From assembly GCA_016191245.1 (NCBI GenBank), contig JACPOY010000030.1, positions 62,001-126,000 of the forward strand: DNA of 64,000 nt. Direction: 5' to 3'. The position numbers and the translations under genes were made by a program. This document shows, piece after piece, positions 31,632-39,012 of the stretch. Below the pieces are notes generated by a model, which saw only the letters and a program-made list of their open reading frames with translations, searched no databases and was not told the origin of the DNA. This DNA is from Gammaproteobacteria bacterium (GTDB lineage: Bacteria > Pseudomonadota > Gammaproteobacteria > Berkiellales > Berkiellaceae). Position 1 is the first letter of the stretch; each line of letters begins with the position of its first letter.

Positions 31632-31645
31632 ACTAGCATGCTAGT
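31632..31645. promoter_or_regulatory. 14 bp perfect palindrome between uvrC and pgsA
   Basis: ACTAGCATGCTAGT is a perfect palindrome in the 69-base uvrC-pgsA gap. Its 10-base core TAGCATGCTA recurs at 52624-52633 in front of the marR-type gene. It could be an operator or a chance palindrome. Confidence 0.3.
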
Positions 31646-31680
31646 CTTCCTACATAAACGTTGAGATGTAGCGCAAACAC

Positions 31681-32298
31681 ATGTCAGGCAAAATAATTAG
31701 CATTCCAAATGGTTTTACAGCAGCGAGAATTTTATTAATTCCTTGTTTCGTTATCGCATTCTATATGCCAACCGAACATGCTGGTGTTATCACGGCTGGG
31801 ATTTTTTGTTTGGCTGGGTTTACAGATTGGTTAGATGGTTTTCTTGCAAGAGCCCTAAATCAAACCTCTCGCTTTGGTGCATTCTTAGATCCTGTTGCCG
31901 ATAAACTCATTGTGGCAGTCGCTTTAGTGCTGTTGGTTGGGGAGTACGGTAAGTTTTGGATGACCATACCTGCGGCGATTATTGTTAGTCGAGAAATAGC
32001 TATTTCAGCACTACGAGAATGGATGGCTGAAATTGGCAAGCGAACCAAAGTTTCTGTTAGTTACATAGGTAAGATAAAAACGTTCTTACAAATCATCTCC
32101 ATTATCATCTTGCTCTCGCAACCAGCTGAATGGCACCTTCCATGGGTCAAAGTAGGGGTATTTTTAATGTATATCTCTGCGGTACTGACTTTGTGGTCTA
32201 TGGCGTCTTATATGCGTGCAGCATGGGATGCTATTTTGGAAGAAGCTGGGATGACGACCGATCCTAAAGCAAAAGATTTAGAACTAGAAAGAGAATAA
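31681..32298 (+). CDS. pgsA: CDP-diacylglycerol--glycerol-3-phosphate 3-phosphatidyltransferase
   Basis: 205 residues. PgsA makes phosphatidylglycerol phosphate, the first committed step to phosphatidylglycerol and cardiolipin. The CDP-alcohol phosphotransferase motif is complete: DWLDGFLARALNQTSRFGAF followed by LDPVADK. Several membrane segments follow. uvrY-uvrC-pgsA followed by tRNA Gly-Cys-Leu is the same arrangement as in E. coli. Confidence 0.96.
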   Translation: MSGKIISIPNGFTAARILLIPCFVIAFYMPTEHAGVITAGIFCLAGFTDWLDGFLARALNQTSRFGAFLDPVADKLIVAVALVLLVGEYGKFWMTIPAAIIVSREIAISALREWMAEIGKRTKVSVSYIGKIKTFLQIISIIILLSQPAEWHLPWVKVGVFLMYISAVLTLWSMASYMRAAWDAILEEAGMTTDPKAKDLELERE

Positions 32299-32398
32299 CC
32301 CCCTAGACAACCGTTAAAGATATAAGCATTTAATAGATAAGGAATTTAGTGCTTGACAGGGGAAGTGAAATCTTTAACAATGGCCACCTCTTTACGGT

Positions 32399-32473
32399 GC
32401 GGGAATAGCTCAGTGGTAGAGCACAACCTTGCCAAGGTTGGGGTCGCGAGTTCGAGCCTCGTTTCCCGCTCCA
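32399..32473 (+). tRNA. tRNA-Gly(GCC)
   Basis: Acceptor GCGGGAA/TTCCCGC, D-arm GCTCAGTGGTAGAGC, anticodon loop with GCC inside CCTTGCCAAGG, T-arm GTTCGAGCC, encoded CCA at 32471-32473. Confidence 0.97.
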
Positions 32474-32574
32474 TTTTCTTGTAAGAGTTACATATAGTTG
32501 AGTAAATTATTTTTTGGTTAGGGCGGTAAGCCAGAGCCAAAAATTTAGTTACGATGGGCTACGTATACTCAAAG

Positions 32575-32679
32575 CAATTTGTTTTTAGGCTAGGCGGCAA
32601 GGCTACGAGCAACTGGAGTGTATATATGATACATGACAGTTGAGAGAAGCCGCAGCCAACATCGCATAAAAGCAAATTG
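32575..32679. repeat. Long hairpin repeat, copy A, between tRNA-Gly and tRNA-Cys
   Basis: Outer arms CAATTTG/CAAATTG enclose a core GGCGGCAAG..., CGAGCAAC, GGAGTGTATA, GATACATGA, GAGAAG, CGCAGCCAAC. The same ordered words recur in copy B at 32796-32893. The core is present in the same orientation in both. It looks like a dispersed intergenic repeat able to form a long imperfect stem. Confidence 0.65.
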
Positions 32680-32695
32680 AGAAGAGTATAGAATC

Positions 32696-32769
32696 GGCTG
32701 GGTGGCAGAGTGGTTATGCAGCGGCCTGCAAAGCCGTGTACGCCGGTTCGATTCCGGCCTCAGCCTCCA
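32696..32769 (+). tRNA. tRNA-Cys(GCA)
   Basis: Acceptor GGCTGGG/CTCAGCC (one G-T wobble), anticodon loop CTGCAAA (GCA), T-arm GGTTCGATTCC, encoded CCA at 32767-32769. Confidence 0.97.
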
Positions 32770-32795
32770 AAAGAGGCAAACATATTTCGAACTAG

Positions 32796-32893
32796 TTTAG
32801 TTTTAAGCGAGGCGGCAAGTCTCGAGCAACCGGAGTGTATAAAAGATACATGAGGATTGCGAGAAGGCGCAGCCAACGAAGCTTAAAAGTAAA
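32796..32893. repeat. Long hairpin repeat, copy B, between tRNA-Cys and tRNA-Leu
   Basis: Outer arms TTTAGTTTTAAGC and GCTTAAAAGTAAA are complementary with one mismatch. The core shares GGCGGCAAG, CGAGCAAC, GGAGTGTATA, GATACATGA, GAGAAGG and CGCAGCCAAC with copy A. Confidence 0.65.
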
Positions 32894-32908
32894 GTAGGAA
32901 GAAAATAT

Positions 32909-32998
32909 GCCCGGGTGGCGAAATTGGTAGACGCAAGGGACTTAAAATCCCTCGGGGCTTATCCCCCCGTGCCGGTTCGATTCCGGCCCCGGGCACCA
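32909..32998 (+). tRNA. tRNA-Leu(TAA), integration site of the downstream element
   Basis: Acceptor GCCCGGG/CCCGGGC, anticodon loop CTTAAAA (TAA), long variable arm (CGGGGCTTATCCCCCCG), T-arm GGTTCGATTCC, encoded CCA at 32996-32998. Its 3' end is duplicated at 37767-37801. Confidence 0.97.
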
Positions 32999-33001
32999 TA
33001 A
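32967..33001 (+). other. Attachment site attL (3' end of tRNA-Leu)
   Basis: 35 bases, from the end of the variable arm through the T-arm, acceptor and CCA to ATAA, are identical to 37767-37801. A direct repeat of a tRNA 3' end flanking an integrase gene is the standard scar of tyrosine-integrase insertion. Confidence 0.9.
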
Positions 33002-33076
33002 ATATTGAATTTTACAGTGTTTTTGATGTATCTCGAGTGTTTGGTTAGTTCATGTTTGCACCTAAACTAATCCGGC

Positions 33077-33095
33077 GAGCGTAATACGTGCGTAA
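33077..33095 (+). promoter_or_regulatory. Left candidate integrase arm-site
   Basis: GAGCGTAATACGTGCGTAA matches the right-end motif at 37631-37649 at 17 of 19 bases and in the same orientation. It lies between attL and the integrase start codon. Confidence 0.5.
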
Positions 33096-33120
33096 CTCGC
33101 CTCGATACGAGGTCAAAAAC

Positions 33121-34272
33121 ATGGCATACAAATCCCGTCTTAATAGCGGTAAGTTCCGCATTCAAATTCGTGTAAAGGGCTTAAAGTCCATCTCAAGTAC
33201 TTTCCCCACAGAAAAAGAAGCTGATGCTTATGCTGTTCGTATTGAGTCAGAACTGAATTCAATTCGCGATGCAGAGAAAGCTAAGTTACCAATTGATATG
33301 GCTGCTCTCTTTAGAACCCTCCATCCAGATTTAAAAAAGGTTGTTCAGTTAATGCCTACCTTTGCCCGTGTATTGGGGGAGGTGGCTGGCAATGAATTAA
33401 CCCTGTCGCGTCTTATTGATCAATTCATGTTTCAGTACGAGAAAAAAGATCCAAACATAGAAAAGCGGCTTAAGTGGTGGAGCATTCATTATGGTCACTT
33501 GCTGGTGAATGAAGTATCTGAAGATCATGTACGTCACGGCATCAATAAGCTTTTAACTGTTGGTAGTACAGGGAAGAGTCCTGTCTCACCTCAAACCACC
33601 AATCGTTTTAAAGCTAATCTTTCGTCAGTGTTTGAGTTTGGGAAAAACAAATATCACCTAAAGATGAATCCATGTCGTTTTATTAAAAGTAAGCCTGAAG
33701 GGAAAGGACGAAAGCGTTATCTTTCTCCAGATGAGCAGGAACGGTTAGTTTTAGCCGCAAAGAAAAGCAAATGGAATATGCTTTATCTTCTTATTATGAT
33801 GGCTATCACGTCGGGAGCAAGACGTGGAGAACTTGAAAAACTGCGTTGGTGCGATATTGATTGGGAGCTTGCTCAGGCACATTGTAAAAACACTAAAAAT
33901 GGATCTGATAAGATTTTACATTTGACTGATGTTGTTATGGCAGAGTTAAAAAAGCACCGTAATATTGGAAATGGTTTAATTTTCTCTGGTCCTAATAACG
34001 CTGGCGCTTACGATTTTAGAATGGAATGGATGACAGCACTTGATCACGCAGAGATTGCTTTAGTTAACGAGAAGGGCGAAAAGCTAGTCTTTCATAGCTT
34101 GCGCCATACGTTCTGTTCAACTTTAGCAAATACAGGTGCTGAGCTACATGAAATAGCATCTCTTGCTGGGCATAAGAGTATTCAAACCACAATGCGGTAT
34201 ACCCACCTAGATAATAAGCGATTGTCATCTGTGGTCATTAAGACATTTGAAGGCTTGGGTGCAGGTGTGTAG
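33121..34272 (+). CDS. Tyrosine-type site-specific integrase
   Basis: 383 residues from ATG 33121, with GAGG eight bases upstream; the frame is open to a GTG at 33088, inside the candidate arm site. The C-terminal catalytic domain shows the R-H-R-H-Y set: SGARRGELEKLRW, VFHSLRHTFCS, LAGHKSIQTTMRYTH (nucleophile Tyr). The N-terminal part has an Arm-DNA-binding-like start (YKSRLNSGKFRIQIRVKG) and a SAM-like core-binding region (~95-190). It sits 120 bases from tRNA-Leu, the expected place, and would catalyse insertion and excision at the tRNA 3' end. Confidence 0.95.
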   Translation: MAYKSRLNSGKFRIQIRVKGLKSISSTFPTEKEADAYAVRIESELNSIRDAEKAKLPIDMAALFRTLHPDLKKVVQLMPTFARVLGEVAGNELTLSRLIDQFMFQYEKKDPNIEKRLKWWSIHYGHLLVNEVSEDHVRHGINKLLTVGSTGKSPVSPQTTNRFKANLSSVFEFGKNKYHLKMNPCRFIKSKPEGKGRKRYLSPDEQERLVLAAKKSKWNMLYLLIMMAITSGARRGELEKLRWCDIDWELAQAHCKNTKNGSDKILHLTDVVMAELKKHRNIGNGLIFSGPNNAGAYDFRMEWMTALDHAEIALVNEKGEKLVFHSLRHTFCSTLANTGAELHEIASLAGHKSIQTTMRYTHLDNKRLSSVVIKTFEGLGAGV

Positions 34273-34425
34273 TTTTCTCATATTCAATTGAAGTATTACC
34301 CAAACACTTTGCGTAATTTGGATAATATACACGTATAAGACATAAAAAATATTTAGCAGAATCAATTGCTTAGATTGATATTTCTGTATTTTAAATCTTA
34401 ATGCATTTATTTTAATTTAAAATAG

Positions 34426-34454
34426 TTGCATTAAGCTCATTAGCTTGCTATATT
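34426..34454 (+). promoter_or_regulatory. Promoter of the abiE operon with candidate operator
   Basis: -35 TTGCAT and -10 TATATT are 17 bases apart, with a TGC extended -10. An inverted repeat AAGCT-CATT-AGCTT (34433-34446) fills the spacer. AbiEi antitoxins repress their own promoter in known systems, so this is a reasonable operator. The start codon is only seven bases after the -10, so the transcript would be leaderless or nearly so. Confidence 0.55.
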
Positions 34455-34461
34455 ACAGGGT

Positions 34462-35082
34462 ATGAAACAAGTAAAACGATGCTATGAACTATTGTCGCAG
34501 CTCTCTGCCGGACAAGTGTACTCCTGGGATGATCTCAAGGGATATTCAAATTCGCTTGGTAGAGATGTAAAGCGACTCCTCGAAGAAGGGTTACTTAATA
34601 AAGTAGGCCCTGGTTTATATTTGTCTCCTAAACAAAGTCGATTTGGCTCTGTACCGGCAAAAGAGCAACAGCTTGTTAGTGGCTTTTTAAAAACAGATGA
34701 TTTTTTATTGGTCTCACCTAATTATTATAATGGTCTGGGCTTGGGGTTAACTCAGTTAAAAAACGAGGTATTTGTATATAACAAAAAGAGGCATGGTAAC
34801 GTAAAGCTATCAAACCAGACATACCGCTTCAAAGTGAAAGTAAAGGGTTATCCTAAAGAGCTGACTAAGGAATATTTGCTTGTTGATTTGGTGAATAATC
34901 TTGATGAAGTTGGCGAATCTCCATCAATGCTTTTGAGAAACGTAGTTGATAGCGTGCAAGCAAATGAATTCAATAACACTCAATTATTTATGCTAGCTAA
35001 GCAGTATGGGCACGTTTATACAAAGAAATTCTTTGCTGCCTTAGAACTTGGTAAGCAGTATCCAGTTAGGAAGGTTGCATGA
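34462..35082 (+). CDS. abiEi: Type IV antitoxin AbiEi
   Basis: 206 residues. An N-terminal winged-helix region (LSAGQVYSWDDLKGYSNSLGRDVKRLLEEGLLNKVGPGLYL, ~14-55) is typical of AbiEi transcriptional autorepressors. The C-terminal part (~70-206) corresponds to the antitoxin domain that counteracts AbiEii without direct binding (type IV). Its stop overlaps the AbiEii start by four bases. AbiE systems give abortive infection against phages and stabilise mobile elements. Confidence 0.88.
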   Translation: MKQVKRCYELLSQLSAGQVYSWDDLKGYSNSLGRDVKRLLEEGLLNKVGPGLYLSPKQSRFGSVPAKEQQLVSGFLKTDDFLLVSPNYYNGLGLGLTQLKNEVFVYNKKRHGNVKLSNQTYRFKVKVKGYPKELTKEYLLVDLVNNLDEVGESPSMLLRNVVDSVQANEFNNTQLFMLAKQYGHVYTKKFFAALELGKQYPVRKVA

Positions 35083-36020
35083 AGTTTTTACATGAATTAG
35101 ATGATGTTGAAGTACTATTTAGATCTATTGCAGATGAAAAGGGAATCATCCCATATTTAGTTGAAAAAGATTACTGGATCATGCATGCCCTGTGGGGATT
35201 GCAGCAAAATAGCTTCGAATTTGAGCTAAAAGGTGGAACATCCCTTTCAAAAGGATTTAAGATCATCGATCGTTTTTCTGAGGATATTGATATACATATC
35301 CAACCTGATCCAAAGTACGAGTTAACGACTAAAACTAAACTGACAGATAAAAAATATATTGATCTTAGACAGTCTTTTTTTGATGATTTATCAAATCAAA
35401 TTGATATCCCGAATATGCAATCTATAAGAGATTCAAAATATGATGATGAATTATTTAGGAATGCAGGTATTAGCCTTGATTATAAAAGCTTCTTTGAACC
35501 GCCAAATGGTATAAAGCAAAGTATTCTACTTGAAGTTGGTTTTGATACAGTGGCACCTAACACACCAATAGACATAAGTTCATGGGCCTATGAAGAAGGA
35601 AAAGGTGCTGTTTCAAATCTGATTGACAATAGAGCAAAAGCTGTAAAATGTTATTTGCCAGAGTATACATTTGTAGAAAAGTTACAAACAATAAGCACAA
35701 AAGTGCGGCAGCAAGTGGAAACAGGTGAGTTTGGTAAAAACTTCTTAAGGCATTTTTATGATATTCATCATCTCTTTCAGCAAGATAGAGTGAAACAATT
35801 CATTGGTACTGAAAATTATGTTAATCACAAGCAATCAAGGTTTAGAAAGCAAGATCAGATTAATTTGAAGGATAATATCGCTTTTAATTTTGATTCAAAT
35901 CCTCAGCTATTTGATTTATATAAAAACAAATATTCACAAAATTCAGCATTGTATTTTAACGGTGCGCCAACATTTGATGAAATTTATGCATCTATCCTTC
36001 AGATAAGAGATGTTGGATAA
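35079..36020 (+). CDS. abiEii: AbiEii nucleotidyltransferase toxin
   Basis: 313 residues, DUF1814 type. The nucleotidyltransferase fold has FELKGGTSLSKGF (residues ~49-61) followed by RFSEDIDIHI (~66-75), the metal-binding D-x-D pair. A lysine/arginine-rich region (FVEKLQTISTKVRQQ) and a conserved FLRHFYDIHHL block follow. AbiEii-type toxins transfer nucleotides to RNA (tRNA 3' ends in related enzymes) and halt growth. Coupled to abiEi by the ATGA overlap. Confidence 0.9.
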   Translation: MKFLHELDDVEVLFRSIADEKGIIPYLVEKDYWIMHALWGLQQNSFEFELKGGTSLSKGFKIIDRFSEDIDIHIQPDPKYELTTKTKLTDKKYIDLRQSFFDDLSNQIDIPNMQSIRDSKYDDELFRNAGISLDYKSFFEPPNGIKQSILLEVGFDTVAPNTPIDISSWAYEEGKGAVSNLIDNRAKAVKCYLPEYTFVEKLQTISTKVRQQVETGEFGKNFLRHFYDIHHLFQQDRVKQFIGTENYVNHKQSRFRKQDQINLKDNIAFNFDSNPQLFDLYKNKYSQNSALYFNGAPTFDEIYASILQIRDVG

Positions 36021-36140
36021 AAGCAAGAAATAAGTAACTTTCACGAAGGCTAAGCAAAAAGACGTGTTAATGCATAGCCTTCGAGAGAAAAGTGCTTTAA
36101 TACAAAAATTAAATTTTTCTGGATTTAAGCATTGAGTTTT

Positions 36141-36806
36141 TTAGCAGTAATCATCAATTGTGTCTCCTCCTGCCCATTGAAACCCTCGAGCAATGTAGAA
36201 TTTCTTTTCTGCTCCGTCCTTCGTGAAAAATGACCCACAACTTGTATGCACATACAAACCATCTTCATAAGTGACTTTCGCAACCGACCACCGCTTGAGA
36301 GCCTCAGCTTCGGCTTGTTGGTTCATCACCCAGATTGAATGACTGTCATCAGCTATCGCAGATTCCAGAACTACTGAAGTTGAAAAATGATTGCGAGCAA
36401 AAACAACACCCGTTGTTAATTTTTCAGCATAGGCTGTGATTGGATTTTCTTCCGTGCTTTGCGGGCAACAAGGAAATTCACTGGGGGTGGACCAGTTGCG
36501 CTGAGCTGCGCCAGGTGTCTTTGCCATGACCAAACCGGATGCTCTCATTTTTTCTGCATAAATTAAGATTAGCTCTTCTTCTGCAGTTTTAGCGGAAAAT
36601 CCAGTTGGCATGTACGGGTTGCTTTGAGTCTTGAACATTTCAATATCGGAAGTTCTTACTGAGGTTTTTGGTAAGCGGATTGGGATACGAATAGGTTTGT
36701 ATACCCATTCTCCCAAGGAACCGCCAGAGGGTTGTTTATCACTTTTTGCCCATAAAAGCATGCGTTCCTTGCAGGCCTTTGCTTCCTCAGGAGTGACTGT
36801 CCGCAT
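36141..36806 (-). CDS. Hypothetical protein, probably 5'-truncated
   Basis: 221 residues from the only ATG; I recognise no family. No signal peptide or membrane segment is seen. The frame continues upstream without a start codon for another 36 sense codons, to a stop at 36915-36917. The extra translation (VEAFLKDPSILGNSNIDRN) looks like real protein. No Shine-Dalgarno precedes the ATG. The natural N-terminus was probably lost at a junction near 36.9 kb, where a 3' gene remnant begins on the other strand. Whether the product is made is uncertain. Confidence 0.45.
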   Translation of the reverse strand: MRTVTPEEAKACKERMLLWAKSDKQPSGGSLGEWVYKPIRIPIRLPKTSVRTSDIEMFKTQSNPYMPTGFSAKTAEEELILIYAEKMRASGLVMAKTPGAAQRNWSTPSEFPCCPQSTEENPITAYAEKLTTGVVFARNHFSTSVVLESAIADDSHSIWVMNQQAEAEALKRWSVAKVTYEDGLYVHTSCGSFFTKDGAEKKFYIARGFQWAGGDTIDDYC

Positions 36807-36882
36807 CCATTCAAAATTGCGATCAATATTGGAATTTCCTAAAATTGAAGGGTCCTTAAGAAAAGCTTCAACACTACCACAG

Positions 36883-37047
36883 ACAAGCTCATTAAAAGAA
36901 TGGTTTAAACAACCTCAATCTAAATACACATTTAATGTTTATTCTATTGAGGATGTGAAAGATTTTAATATTTACCTTGATAGTATTGAAAATGCCATGA
37001 CTAGTGAAATGATTAAAGAATTAGAGATTGTTTACGGAGAAAGTTAA
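36883..37047 (+). pseudogene. 3' remnant of an unknown gene
   Basis: The last ~54 codons (SLKEWFKQPQSKYTFNVYSI ... MIKELEIVYGES) look protein-like but have no start codon or ribosome site. Upstream the frame runs antisense through the hypothetical gene. It is best read as a 3' fragment joined at a deletion or recombination point. Confidence 0.45.
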
Positions 37048-37278
37048 TTCCACCAAATTTAGGTCTATTGGAAATAGATTAACAAACCATAAGAGTTTTT
37101 GAGGGGCGCTTAGGAATATTTTATTCATTTAATTAATAAAGGTGTCTCTGCTTTTCCCTAATTACTGTGACAATTGTAAATACAAAGTGATAGGGAAAAT
37201 CTTATAAAATTTAAATATCCTAGAGGCATATTAAAATCTTTGATTTGCATATGATCTCTTAAATCTCAAAAAATATCT

Positions 37279-37593
37279 TTAACCATTATCAAATAATTTT
37301 TTTATTTTAAAAAGTATTCTTTCATAATCTCGCGCCATGGCAGTTATCAGGCTGAATGCCGAAATTTCTCGTAATTTGCACAGCCCATTCCCTATCTCAA
37401 TTAATTTGAAATAGCTAAAGACTTCAAGTAAACACACTAATGCTAGGCTTATTCCAGCTGTCCATCCAAAAATTGTTGTAATTAATTGATAAGTACGGTT
37501 TTCATGATCCCCACTATAAACGTTAGCTATGAGAAGAATAAAAGCAGGAATAGCATATTCAAATTGAGCCGCAAGACATGTGTCAACCTCTGA
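37279..37593 (-). pseudogene. Remnant of a small membrane-protein gene (no start codon)
   Basis: An open frame of 104 codons on the minus strand, too lacking in starts to appear as a normal ORF. It encodes two hydrophobic segments (YAIPAFILLIANVYSG and TTIFGWTAGISLALVCLLEV) and a charged tail (ARDYERILFKIKKLF). It begins directly after tandem stops near the right arm-site repeats, suggesting loss of the 5' end. Confidence 0.4.
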
Positions 37594-37630
37594 TTATTAC
37601 CACCATAAATTAAGTATAGTAAGATAATCT

Positions 37631-37671
37631 GGGCGTAATTCGTGCGTAATTCGTGCGTAATTCGTGCGTAA
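37631..37671 (+). repeat. Tandem 11 bp repeats, right candidate integrase arm-sites
   Basis: Three perfect copies of TTCGTGCGTAA (37639, 37650, 37661) preceded by a partial GGGCGTAA. The first 19 bases match the left-end motif at 33077 with two differences. Location just inside attR and common orientation fit integrase arm-binding sites. Confidence 0.6.
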
Positions 37672-37766
37672 TAATCCACCCAAATTAACGCAAACCCACA
37701 CAAACCCACTTGAACTATATAGTTTGCTCTAGTACGTTTGAGTGCAGACAGGACTTAAAATCCCTG

Positions 37767-37801
37767 CCGTGCCGGTTCGATTCCGGCCCCGGGCACCATA
37801 A
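37767..37801 (+). other. Attachment site attR
   Basis: Identical over 35 bases to the 3' end of tRNA-Leu (32967-33001). Just upstream, GGACTTAAAATCCCT (37751-37765) repeats the tRNA anticodon arm, but the variable arm is missing, so this is a degenerate partial tRNA copy and not a functional gene. Confidence 0.9.
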
Positions 37802-37842
37802 GATTTTGTTAGTTTCGCTTTGCGAAACGTTACAAAATCTTA
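37799..37842. terminator. Large hairpin immediately after attR
   Basis: TAAGATTTTGT / ACAAAATCTTA (11-base perfect arms) with an inner GTTTCG/CGAAAC stem. It starts at the end of the att repeat, so before insertion it would have stood directly after tRNA-Leu and may be the original terminator of the tRNA operon. Confidence 0.5.
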
Positions 37843-38050
37843 TGTCCTGCATCTTGTTTAATTCTCAATGTTCAAATTTACGACAAATTAATTTAAAACC
37901 TAAATGCTAGAATGTATTAGCATCGCAGGACTGCCCGGAATTACTGCCAAATTTTTAGAATCTGAGAAATTACAACAACTTATGTCCTACGAAGCTTAAG
38001 CTTCCTAGATATCCTCAGTGTTTATTATCACTTCCTCGTTATTTAAAACT

Positions 38051-38563
38051 TCAGTTACCTTGACTGATTTTTATATCATATTTTTCATTAATATTTTTAT
38101 AGATAAACTTTGCATTATAAGAAAATACATTTTTTGGCTTTTCTTTAAAGCAAACGATTGTATTTGTTGAACTAGGTTTTGAAACAAGAAATGTTTGACC
38201 TCCTGTTGTGGTAGTGGTGGCACTTCCATAAGCAGAATTCCCAAAGCCATGAGCGCTTGCTGTGGTATGAGAAGTCGTAGGCATTGTAAATGCGCTGTAA
38301 TTCGAATAACTGTTTGCATCAATCACTACAAAATAGCTATAACCATGTTGAAGAGTTAAATCTGCGCTTCTTAGTAATGTAAAATCAGCTACACGATCTG
38401 CACCAGTATACTCATTGCCATCAAATGATACTCTAAAGACATTTTCATCCAATTGAGTTTCTGTATATCCACCAGAATAGATACTTTTTTGTTTTTGGTA
38501 TGGAGTAGCAGAACAAGCCTGCAAAAAAACGACTACTAACGTTAAAAAAAACATTCGTTTCAT
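38051..38563 (-). CDS. CC0125/CC1285-type lipoprotein
   Basis: 170 residues from ATG 38563. Signal peptide with lipobox (MKRMFFLTLVVVFLQAC), cleaved before the Cys. The mature segment YSGGYTETQLDENVFRVSFDG ... DFTLLRSADLTLQHGYSYFVV is characteristic of this small lipoprotein family of unknown function. A Ser/Thr/Gly-rich low-complexity stretch (~105-135, ASAHGFGNSAYGSATTTTTGG) precedes a C-terminal strand region. A second lipoprotein gene lies upstream on the same strand. Confidence 0.75.
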   Translation of the reverse strand: MKRMFFLTLVVVFLQACSATPYQKQKSIYSGGYTETQLDENVFRVSFDGNEYTGADRVADFTLLRSADLTLQHGYSYFVVIDANSYSNYSAFTMPTTSHTTASAHGFGNSAYGSATTTTTGGQTFLVSKPSSTNTIVCFKEKPKNVFSYNAKFIYKNINEKYDIKISQGN

Positions 38564-38655
38564 AATAAACCTTTGAGCAAAATAATATGAGAGCAATCTT
38601 AAAGATCCTTCTTTAAGATATCTGACATTTGATATTGAATTTAATTATTTAAAAA

Positions 38656-39012
38656 TTACGCATTAGCTAGTTTGAATTGAACAATTTTGGCTTCTGCAAT
38701 TGAAACTAATCGATCATGACGATTTCGGTATGCATTTATTTCTTCTTTCTCAGCGTTCGATAAATCCATGAATAGCCATGCAGGCCATACAATTAAGCCC
38801 ACAACACCCAAAGCTGCATTTTTCCCAGTTTTGTTAGATTCAGGTATTAAACGTTGCACGTTATTATCAATGTTTCTAAGTTCACTTTTAATTGCTTGGC
38901 AAGATTTTTTCTCGTCGCCAAATTGGTTAACAGTTACAGGGTTTGCTGCGCGACCAGCACAGCCAGCTAATAATGAAATGGCGCATAGAAAAGATATAAG
39001 TTTATTTAGCAT
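38656..39012 (-). CDS. Small lipoprotein, unknown function
   Basis: 118 residues from ATG 39012; the frame extends further upstream, but this start gives a clean lipoprotein signal (MLNKLISFLCAISLLAGC). The mature chain has a helical region (SCQAIKSELRNIDNNVQRL), one probable hydrophobic segment (LGVVGLIVWPAWLFM) and a charged helical tail. I do not recognise a named family. Same strand as the CC0125-type lipoprotein downstream, ~90 bases apart. Confidence 0.65.
   Translation of the reverse strand: MLNKLISFLCAISLLAGCAGRAANPVTVNQFGDEKKSCQAIKSELRNIDNNVQRLIPESNKTGKNAALGVVGLIVWPAWLFMDLSNAEKEEINAYRNRHDRLVSIAEAKIVQFKLANA

Larger units (their letters stand above)
32967..37801 (+). mobile_element. 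Integrative element (genomic island) in tRNA-Leu with AbiE system
   Basis: A 4.8 kb insert bounded by the 35-base att repeat. It holds an integrase next to attL, the AbiEi/AbiEii pair, a hypothetical gene with a truncated 5' side, and 3' gene remnants near attR. Related 19-base motifs lie just inside both ends (33077 and 37631). No conjugation or replication genes are present, so it is a small or decayed satellite-type island. Confidence 0.9.

Noticed and set aside
36631..36880. Plus-strand reading frame over the minus-strand hypothetical gene
   Set aside because: Its translation there is low in coding character; only the 3' part after ~36883 looks real.
37631..37671. Short tandem repeat considered as CRISPR
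   Set aside because: Units are 11 bases with no spacers, and no cas genes are near; an integrase arm-site array fits better.
37751..37801. Second tRNA-Leu gene
   Set aside because: It lacks the 5' acceptor strand, D-arm and variable arm; it is the attR duplication.
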